Source: Melioribacteraceae bacterium (GTDB lineage Bacteria > Bacteroidota > Ignavibacteria > Ignavibacteriales > Melioribacteraceae). Taken from it: a DNA stretch of 7,814 nt. Numbering within the stretch: position 1 is the first letter of the stretch; the number at the start of each line of letters is the position of its first letter. Below, piece by piece: positions 1-5,268 of this stretch. Both the position numbers and the translations under genes were made by a program. The stretch spans positions 1 through 7,814 of the forward strand of contig JALSNL010000408.1 in the NCBI GenBank assembly GCA_026987055.1, given 5' to 3'. Below the pieces are notes generated by a model, which was not told the DNA's origin, searched no databases, and saw nothing but the letters and a program-made list of their open reading frames with translations.

Positions 1-779
1 GCCAACGCATATTCTTTAGCGGATATTATTTGATCCAGAGATAAATTGCCAACGGCTACAATAGATAAAATAATATATAATAATGATGTAATAATAATTG
101 ATATGTAAATTCCTTTCGGAATATTTTTATTAGGATCTTTGGTTTCGCAAACACCATTGGTAATTAATTGAAATCCTTCATAAGCTACAAAAATTAAGGC
201 TCCCGCCATAAATACGGAAGATGTTCCATGTTCCAAAAAGGGAGTGAAATTTTGCTTGTGTGCAGTTGTTAAGCCAATACCGCCAAATAATGCAAGAATC
301 AGAATTTTTACATAAACAACTATATCTTCAATTTCTCCACTGGCTTTTACACCCCAAAGATTTATAACCATAAAAAATAATAAAGCACTAATTGTTAAAA
401 ACATCCTTACTATCGGTGTATTCTGATCGCCTAAAAGATCAGCCCCGTAGGCTCCAAAGGTATAAGCATATAAAGATAATGTTCCAACATAACCAACAAT
501 AACTGTCCAGCCGGCAATACCGGCAATATTTAAATTGTTTGGGAATGCTTTTTCCAAATATGTAAAACTAGCTCCGTCATTATGAAATGCTAACGCTAAT
601 TTCACATAAGAATAACCGGCAGATAGTGCTATCAAACTACCAATGGCAAATGCAATGGGTGCAGCATTACCACTAATTTCTACCGCCATTCCGAGCACAG
701 AAAATATTCCTCCGCCAATCATACCGCCAACACCAATGGCTACAAGTTCTTTTAATCCCAATTTTTGTTCACTTTTCAT
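1..779 (-). CDS. APC-family amino acid permease, 3' end cut by window edge
   Basis: This is an inner-membrane secondary transporter of the amino acid-polyamine-organocation superfamily, probably importing or exchanging an amino acid or related amine; the substrate cannot be read from sequence. The first 259 residues are visible and remain open to base 1, so the C-terminal 40% or so of a usual 430-500 residue protein lies outside the window. Residues 16-30 carry the glycine-rich GVGGMIGGGIFSVLG stretch, matching the unwound substrate-binding part of TM1 in this fold. About seven hydrophobic segments follow (near 9-30, 40-63, 84-112, 124-143, 153-170, 187-207, 223-244). The loop CETKDPNKNIPKGI at 211-224 is the typical APC signature after TM6. 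The ATG is supported by an AAAGG ribosome site five bases upstream. It lies 31 bp after the protease gene and is probably the distal part of the same operon. Family assignment is firm; specificity is unknown. Confidence 0.9.
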   Translation of the reverse strand, partial: MKSEQKLGLKELVAIGVGGMIGGGIFSVLGMAVEISGNAAPIAFAIGSLIALSAGYSYVKLALAFHNDGASFTYLEKAFPNNLNIAGIAGWTVIVGYVGTLSLYAYTFGAYGADLLGDQNTPIVRMFLTISALLFFMVINLWGVKASGEIEDIVVYVKILILALFGGIGLTTAHKQNFTPFLEHGTSSVFMAGALIFVAYEGFQLITNGVCETKDPNKNIPKGIYISIIITSLLYIILSIVAVGNLSLDQIISAKEYAL

Positions 780-784
780 ATTAA

Positions 785-789
785 CCTTT
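785..789 (-). promoter_or_regulatory. Ribosome binding site of the APC permease gene
   Basis: On the minus strand AAAGG lies five bases before the permease ATG, inside the 31-bp gap after the protease stop codon. It supports the chosen start. No terminator-like hairpin is visible in this gap, so read-through from the protease gene is expected. Confidence 0.6.
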
Positions 790-810
790 AGGTATAAAAA
801 TAATCTGAAT

Positions 811-1941
811 TTAATTACTTAATAAATTTATGTTAGCTATAAAGGATAAAATACTTTCCCTGTTTAACATACCCACAATTTTACCGTCTTCCATAACCGG
901 CATTTGATTAACTCCATCCTTATCCATTTCTTTTAATGCTTCTTCCAAAGGATGATTTACGTCAACAATTTTTACTTCATTTAGTGGTTTCATAACTGCC
1001 GTAACATTTGTTTTTTCCCATTTTTCTTGTGGAATCTTTTTTATATCATGTATAGTTAGTAAACCGATATTTTTACTATTGTCTTCAACAATAAAAGCAC
1101 GTCTGTGTCTAATCAAAATATCGTTTTGAATAAATTCCGAAATTGTAGTATCGGCAGGTACCAATCCGAATGATTTAGTCATTGCTTCTTCAACTGTGTG
1201 ACCTTGAAGATATTTTGTAAGTACTTGTTTTTGTGTTTGTGAGAATGCGGCACTTTCTAAAAACCATCCGATAAAGGATAACCAAATGCCGTCAAAAAAA
1301 TCTCCCGACATAGCAATTAAAAATCCAATTGTTATTACAATAAAACCAAAAATTCTACCTATGCCGGCAGTAATTTGTGTCGCTTTTTCAAAATTATTAT
1401 TTCTTTTCCAAATAATTGCACGTAAAATTCTTCCGCCATCCAAAGGAAAACCGGGTAAGATATTAAATATTCCGAGTATTAAATTTACTATAAACAAATA
1501 GTGTGCAATTGCATAGATAATAATTACATTTTTGGTAAAGTATTCTATAATGTAAAACAATAATGCTAAAAGAAATGTTACGGCAGGACCGGCTGCAGCA
1601 ATTAGAAATTCTTCTTTAGCTTGTTTCGGTTCTTCGGTTATTTCTGAAATACCACCGAAAATAAACATTTTAACTTTTTTTACTTTGTAATCAAATTTTT
1701 TTGCCATAAGCGAGTGTCCTACTTCGTGTAAAATTACACTAAGAAAAAATAGGATAGATGTTATAGCACCGGATATCCAATAATAACTTTTATCCCAATT
1801 TTTATATTCGGAAGGGAAGTAGCTTACTGAAAGAAGCCAAGTTAATAAAAATAAAACGAGAAACCACGAATAGTCGAATGTTAAAGGTATTCCGGCAATA
1901 CTGCCTAATCTAATTTGATTTTTGTTAAATGATGTTTTCAT
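811..1941 (-). CDS. M50 site-2-protease-like membrane metalloprotease with two CBS domains
   Basis: This 376-residue polytopic membrane protein belongs to the M50 (site-2 protease) family, the zinc metalloproteases that cut substrates within or near the membrane. The zinc-binding HEVGH motif is at residues 72-76 in a hydrophobic helix. The second active-site motif, NILPGFPLDGGR, is at 160-171, with Asp168 the expected third zinc ligand, so the catalytic set looks complete. Hydrophobic segments lie near 24-42, 54-80, 112-133, 138-163, 194-212 and 216-233. The C-terminal third (about 248-306 and 313-371) forms a pair of CBS domains, which in other proteins bind adenine nucleotides and regulate an attached domain. 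This is the architecture of the small CBS-bearing M50 subgroup; there is no PDZ domain as in RseP. The gene starts 23 bp after mlaD with AGGA six bases before the ATG. Its substrate is unknown; a membrane-bound anti-sigma factor or a quality-control role is speculative. Confidence 0.92.
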   Translation of the reverse strand: MKTSFNKNQIRLGSIAGIPLTFDYSWFLVLFLLTWLLSVSYFPSEYKNWDKSYYWISGAITSILFFLSVILHEVGHSLMAKKFDYKVKKVKMFIFGGISEITEEPKQAKEEFLIAAAGPAVTFLLALLFYIIEYFTKNVIIIYAIAHYLFIVNLILGIFNILPGFPLDGGRILRAIIWKRNNNFEKATQITAGIGRIFGFIVITIGFLIAMSGDFFDGIWLSFIGWFLESAAFSQTQKQVLTKYLQGHTVEEAMTKSFGLVPADTTISEFIQNDILIRHRRAFIVEDNSKNIGLLTIHDIKKIPQEKWEKTNVTAVMKPLNEVKIVDVNHPLEEALKEMDKDGVNQMPVMEDGKIVGMLNRESILSFIANINLLSN

Positions 1942-1964
1942 TGTTTTTCCTAATTATGATTTAG

Positions 1965-2831
1965 TTAGAATACTGAAACATTAATATACTTTTTCGGATT
2001 TTTTTTGATATCAGAAACTAGTGAATCAACAGAAAGAATTGTTCTGTTAAGGTTATTATATAAACTATCGTTTTGTAAAATATTTCCGGCACTTCCTTGA
2101 CCTTTATTTATTTTTAATAGTATTGAATCTAATTTTAAAGCTGCAGAAGAAGATTTATTTAAAAATTTCGATAAATTATTTGAACTGATTTTTAGTGATT
2201 TAATTAAATCCGAAATATTATTTTTATTATCAGCAGTAAGATTATTTATGTTATTTAACGTATTATGTAAGTCGATGTTCAATATTTTTTTTGTATCTAC
2301 AATTGTTTGAGATAATCCATTTAATATACTTTCCAAATCCTTTTGTGTTTTATTACCTGTTAAAGTATCCAAGTTATTTAAGATATTTGATATTTTAGGC
2401 ACTAAAAGATTAACCTCGGAAATCATTCCATCAATTCCATTATTTGCCGAAGTTCCACGTACTGTATCTTCTTCATGAAAATAGTCAGTTAAATGACCTG
2501 GGATTATTTCTACTGCTTTACCTCCTATAATACTATAATCTTTTATAACAAATTTTGAATCTAAGGGAATTTTATTTACCCCTTCAATTTTAAGTTTTAA
2601 TAATACATCATCATTGTATATTTCTGCATTGCTAACTGTACCAACTCTTAAGCCTTTAAAATAAACATCATCTCCTTGACCTAATCCATTAGCATTTTCT
2701 ACAATAATGTATAAAGGCAAACCAGTTACGAAAAAATTAGATTTTCCAAGAAATAATATTCCTATAATAACAATCAATGTTGCTATTGACATTGATAGTC
2801 CGATAAAAAATTCATTTTTTTTAGTATTCAT
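1965..2831 (-). CDS. mlaD: MlaD-like MCE-domain protein, lipid-transport substrate-binding subunit
   Basis: This is the membrane-anchored periplasmic subunit of an Mla-type ABC lipid transporter. MCE proteins form hexameric rings that pass phospholipids between the inner membrane and the periplasm or outer membrane. Counting from the ATG (288 residues), a single N-terminal membrane helix spans about 11-29. The MCE domain runs about 37-114 and includes the typical GLGQGDDVYFKGLRVGTV stretch at 49-66. The remaining 170 or so residues are predicted helical, rich in Asn, Leu, Ile and Ser, and end in a GQGSAGNIL motif (244-252) and a NPKKYINVSVF tail. It is much longer than E. coli MlaD (about 183 residues). 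The ATG overlaps the mlaF stop in TGATG; a TTG one codon upstream (base 2834) is an alternative start, and the AGAGG ribosome site is nine bases from the TTG but twelve from the ATG. It is the third gene of the mlaE-mlaF-mlaD set. Confidence 0.9.
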   Translation of the reverse strand: MNTKKNEFFIGLSMSIATLIVIIGILFLGKSNFFVTGLPLYIIVENANGLGQGDDVYFKGLRVGTVSNAEIYNDDVLLKLKIEGVNKIPLDSKFVIKDYSIIGGKAVEIIPGHLTDYFHEEDTVRGTSANNGIDGMISEVNLLVPKISNILNNLDTLTGNKTQKDLESILNGLSQTIVDTKKILNIDLHNTLNNINNLTADNKNNISDLIKSLKISSNNLSKFLNKSSSAALKLDSILLKINKGQGSAGNILQNDSLYNNLNRTILSVDSLVSDIKKNPKKYINVSVF

Positions 2832-3562
2832 CAAGTAATTTTGCCTCTAATAAAATTGTTAAAAATTTGATTATTTTGCTCCCACATTTCTTTAGCTTTA
2901 CAAGTCAATATTATTTTCCCTTCATAAAGCATAGCAACATCATCAGAAATGCTTTCAACACCTTTAATATCATGACTTATTATTAATGATGTTATTCCCA
3001 TTTCAACATTCAATTTTTTGATTAAATTATTAATAATGTTTGAAAGAATCGGGTCTAAACCGGTAGTTGGTTCATCATAAAGTAAATACTTGGGTTTCAT
3101 AGCTATTGCTCTGGCAATTGCAGCACGTTTAAGCATCCCGCCACTTAATTCATTCGGATAAACATTCCGGATATTTATTAGTCCTACAGCTTCTAAGCTT
3201 TCTTTAATTCTTTTTTCTCTTTCGGTAACATCTAAATGTTTTTGTATTTGTAAGGCTAAATCAATATTTGCTCCAACTGTCATTGAATCCCATAATGCTC
3301 CGTTTTGAAAAACAAGAGTCATTTTATGTCTAATATATTTGTTAAACTCTGCTTCACTAAAACCATTTGTATTTATACCATCGATTTCAATATTTCCTTT
3401 GTCATAAGTAATTAAGCCCAGTATGCTTTTTAACAGAACAGATTTGCCGGTACCGCTTTTACCTACTACACTAAGAATTTTATTCTCTTCAACATTTAAG
3501 TTAACACCTTGAAGAACTTTAAAATTACCAAACGACTTATATATATTGTTTATTTTAATCAT
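2831..3562 (-). CDS. mlaF: MlaF-like ABC transporter ATP-binding protein
   Basis: This 243-residue cytoplasmic ATPase powers the MCE lipid transporter. All ABC motifs are intact: Walker A GKSGTGKS at 34-41, Q-loop Gln86, signature LSGGM at 139-143, Walker B YLLYDE at 159-164 with catalytic Glu164, D-loop GLD at 168-170 and switch His197. The stretch VFQNGALWDSMTV after the Q-loop and LSGGMLKRAAIARA at the signature are characteristic of the MlaF/Mkl branch, as opposed to amino acid or drug ABC ATPases. Its ATG overlaps the mlaE stop by four bases (ATGA) and has no Shine-Dalgarno sequence, so translation is probably coupled to mlaE. It in turn overlaps mlaD by one base. The partners are the MlaE-like permease upstream and the MCE protein downstream. 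No MlaB-like STAS subunit, which supports MlaF in E. coli, is encoded in the window. Assignment is firm because of the adjacent permease and MCE genes. Confidence 0.95.
   Translation of the reverse strand: MIKINNIYKSFGNFKVLQGVNLNVEENKILSVVGKSGTGKSVLLKSILGLITYDKGNIEIDGINTNGFSEAEFNKYIRHKMTLVFQNGALWDSMTVGANIDLALQIQKHLDVTEREKRIKESLEAVGLINIRNVYPNELSGGMLKRAAIARAIAMKPKYLLYDEPTTGLDPILSNIINNLIKKLNVEMGITSLIISHDIKGVESISDDVAMLYEGKIILTCKAKEMWEQNNQIFNNFIRGKIT
2844..2848 (-). promoter_or_regulatory. Ribosome binding site bearing on the mlaD start choice
   Basis: Minus-strand AGAGG lies within the 3' end of mlaF, nine bases before a TTG codon and twelve before the adjacent in-frame ATG. The spacing favours TTG, while codon strength and the TGATG stop-start overlap favour ATG. 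The difference is one residue. Confidence 0.5.
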
Positions 3563-4341
3563 AAGAAAAATAAGAATGCTGAAATAACATAATCTAACAT
3601 TAAAATATCAACTGAAGACCAGACTACGGCCAATGTAGTTGCTTTGCCAACACCGTTAGCTCCTCTATTAGAATTAAAACCAAAATATGAACCGAAAATA
3701 ACAATTACAATTCCAAAGATAAAAGCTTTAACAAGACTTGTAAAAACATCGCTAACATAAAAATTATGATACATACCTTTTAGGAAACCTTCCCATCCCA
3801 AATTAATTGTAAAGTAAGATGAAATAAAGCCGGCAAGAATAGCAAAAAAATCCGCAAAAACTAGCAGAGCAGGAACAGCAAACATTGCTGCAATCAAACG
3901 CGGCATTACTAAATATTCAACAGGATCAATTGCAAAACTTCTTAAAGCATCAATCTGTTCTGTAACTTTCATAGTTCCTATTTCTGCAGCTATTCCGGCG
4001 GCAACACGTCCCGATAAAATTAAACCTATAATAATTGGACCCATCTCTAATAAAATAGACCTAAGTATTAATCCCCCTTCAACCCAAGCCGGAGTTAAGG
4101 GACTCATTTGTGTCCCGATTTGAACGCCGAGAGCTAAACCAATAAATACGGAAGTAATTATTACAATAGGTAATGACCTTCTTCCTATATAAATAAATTG
4201 CTCAACAATTTGCCCGATGTAAAGATGGAATTTGCGTATGGACGAAAAAGCATGGAATAGCATTATACTTAATCGTCCATAACCTTCAATGGCAGTTCTT
4301 GTATAGTAGCCTATTTTTTCGATATATAAATTGAAGTTCAT
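3559..4341 (-). CDS. mlaE: MlaE-family ABC transporter permease
   Basis: This 260-residue inner-membrane permease belongs to the MlaE/YrbE family, the membrane half of MCE lipid transporters. The family's most conserved stretch is present at residues 99-133: EMGP, then GRVAAGIAAEIG and TMKVTEQIDAL, the cytoplasmic coupling segment that contacts the ATPase. A second conserved block, GFNSNRGANGVGKATTLAVV, is at 221-240. Hydrophobic segments lie near 56-77, 88-110, 144-176, 200-221 and 236-259, and an amphipathic N-terminal part (about 25-50) resembles the interfacial helix of MlaE. Length is normal for the family. The gene begins 13 bp after the usp stop without a recognisable Shine-Dalgarno sequence, and its own TGA overlaps the mlaF ATG. 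It is the first gene of the transporter set. The direction of lipid movement (import or export) cannot be deduced from sequence. Confidence 0.95.
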   Translation of the reverse strand: MNFNLYIEKIGYYTRTAIEGYGRLSIMLFHAFSSIRKFHLYIGQIVEQFIYIGRRSLPIVIITSVFIGLALGVQIGTQMSPLTPAWVEGGLILRSILLEMGPIIIGLILSGRVAAGIAAEIGTMKVTEQIDALRSFAIDPVEYLVMPRLIAAMFAVPALLVFADFFAILAGFISSYFTINLGWEGFLKGMYHNFYVSDVFTSLVKAFIFGIVIVIFGSYFGFNSNRGANGVGKATTLAVVWSSVDILMLDYVISAFLFFL

Positions 4342-4354
4342 AAGAGATATTTTT

Positions 4355-4792
4355 TTATTTTATTAATACTACAGGTACATGTGCTTTTCTTGCTACTTTT
4401 TCGGCAGTGCTTCCAAGAAGCATTCTTTCAACTGCATTTACTCCTTGGTGTCCCAGAAATATTGAAGTAACTTTTTTTTGTTCTGCCGTATCTAAGATAG
4501 TATGGAAGGGAACTCCTTCAATTAACAATATACGTACTTTCTTAAAACCGGCTTTTTCAAATTCAGCCTTCCATTTTTCCAACTTTGCTTTGGCATTTTT
4601 AGATAAGTCCCCCATTAAATTTAGATTCTCAATTTCAATGTAGTCTATTCCATCCATATATGGAAATACTCTACTATCTAAAACATTCAATAAAATTAGT
4701 TCTTTTGAACACGAAGCTAATTTTTTCAATTCTTTTTTAGCTTTTACAGAATGTTCTGAAAAGTCTGTTGGGAATAATATTTTACGTAACAT
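4355..4792 (-). CDS. Universal stress protein, canonical ATP motif (distal copy)
   Basis: This 145-residue single-domain cytoplasmic UspA-family protein has the alpha/beta fold that usually dimerises and, in this subgroup, binds ATP. The start MLRKILFPTDFSE is a typical first strand and loop, with Asp10 the adenine-side ligand position. The nucleotide motif G-2x-G-9x-G-S is intact at residues 114-128 (GHQG, nine residues, GS). The C-terminal strand VPVVLIK is standard. An AAGGAG ribosome site lies five bases before the ATG, among the best in the window. It is a tandem paralogue of the gene upstream (about half the residues identical in a hand alignment), separated by 26 bp, and is followed 13 bp later by mlaE. 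Usp proteins of this type are usually induced by stress, starvation or oxygen limitation. The specific partner or function is unknown, and its position between a proton pump and a lipid transporter suggests a role in membrane or energy stress. Confidence 0.93.
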   Translation of the reverse strand: MLRKILFPTDFSEHSVKAKKELKKLASCSKELILLNVLDSRVFPYMDGIDYIEIENLNLMGDLSKNAKAKLEKWKAEFEKAGFKKVRILLIEGVPFHTILDTAEQKKVTSIFLGHQGVNAVERMLLGSTAEKVARKAHVPVVLIK

Positions 4793-4793
4793 T
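4754..4793. repeat. 40-bp direct repeat, copy in the distal usp gene
   Basis: This segment, covering the first 13 codons and one base upstream of the usp start, matches bases 5218-5257 at 39 of 40 positions. The single difference is a synonymous Asp codon change. Similarity falls off abruptly on both sides. Confidence 0.9.
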
Positions 4794-4797
4794 TTAA

Positions 4798-4803
4798 CTC
4801 CTT
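4798..4803 (-). promoter_or_regulatory. Strong ribosome binding site of the distal usp gene
   Basis: Minus-strand AAGGAG sits five bases before the ATG in the 26-bp gap between the two usp genes. It is a near-perfect Shine-Dalgarno match, which suggests efficient independent initiation at this gene, in contrast to the coupled mlaE and mlaF genes downstream. Confidence 0.75.
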
Positions 4804-4818
4804 ATTTATTATTATAAA

Positions 4819-5256
4819 TTAAATTAGTACTACACTAGTTGATGCTTTACGTGCAATTTTCTCTGCAGTACTTCCTAGTAAGATGTTATCTTTGTTTTTA
4901 TCATGTCCTGTATGTCCAATAAATATAGAGGTCATTTTTTTTTCTTTTGCATATTCTATGATGCTTGTAAAAGGTGTTCCGTTTATAATTGCCGTTTTTA
5001 CTTTTAATCCGGCTTTCTCCATTTCTATTTTCCATTCATTTAATCTTTTTTGATTTTTTACTTTTAAAGTTCTATCTAAATTTAAGCTGCCGAAGCTAAA
5101 ACTATCAATATATTCAGCAAATGCCAATCTTTTTTCATCCATAATGTAAAGCAAGGTCACTTCTTTAACTCCACAATTCACCATTTTAATTAATTGTTTC
5201 TTTACTCGAATGGATGCTTCTGAAAAATCTGTTGGGAATAATATTTTACGTAACAT
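4819..5256 (-). CDS. Universal stress protein, variant ATP motif (proximal copy)
   Basis: This 145-residue UspA-family protein is the paralogue of the usp gene immediately downstream. The N-terminal 13 residues are identical between them; the rest agrees at about 44% in a hand alignment. Asp10 is kept. The nucleotide-binding loop reads GHTG (114-117), then ten residues instead of the canonical nine, then GS (128-129), so the loop is one residue longer and basic/Asn-rich (HDKNKDN). ATP binding is therefore plausible but not assured. The protein ends at VVLI without the final Lys of its partner. The central part (residues 40-75) is the most divergent. Its GAGGT ribosome site overlaps the stop codon of the P-type ATPase gene, whose end is 10 bp upstream, so the two are probably co-transcribed and translationally linked. 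A Usp heterodimer between the two copies is possible but is only inference. Confidence 0.92.
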   Translation of the reverse strand: MLRKILFPTDFSEASIRVKKQLIKMVNCGVKEVTLLYIMDEKRLAFAEYIDSFSFGSLNLDRTLKVKNQKRLNEWKIEMEKAGLKVKTAIINGTPFTSIIEYAKEKKMTSIFIGHTGHDKNKDNILLGSTAEKIARKASTSVVLI

Positions 5257-5257
5257 T
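5218..5257. repeat. 40-bp direct repeat, copy in the proximal usp gene
   Basis: This is the partner of bases 4754-4793, with 39 of 40 bases identical. It encodes the same 13 N-terminal residues with the same codons except one Asp codon, although the remainder of the two genes has diverged strongly. Confidence 0.9.
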
Positions 5258-5263
5258 ATTCTT

Positions 5264-5268
5264 ACCTC
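5264..5268 (-). promoter_or_regulatory. Ribosome binding site overlapping the ATPase stop codon
   Basis: Minus-strand GAGGT overlaps the TGA stop of the P-type ATPase (TGAGGT) and lies seven bases before the ATG of the proximal usp gene. Terminating ribosomes would uncover or reuse this site, which fits translational coupling of pump and stress protein. Confidence 0.7.

Noticed and set aside
1286..1501. Plus-strand open frame of 71 codons
   Set aside because: It lies antisense within the M50 protease gene, whose active-site motifs prove the minus-strand frame. It has no ribosome site and no recognisable domain.
1942..1964. Possible terminator or promoter between mlaD and the protease gene
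   Set aside because: The gap is only 23 bp, holds a ribosome site, and shows no GC-rich hairpin followed by a T-run on the minus strand.
4407..4643. Plus-strand open frame of 78 codons
   Set aside because: It is antisense to the distal usp gene, which has an intact Usp motif set and a strong ribosome site. It is a shadow frame.
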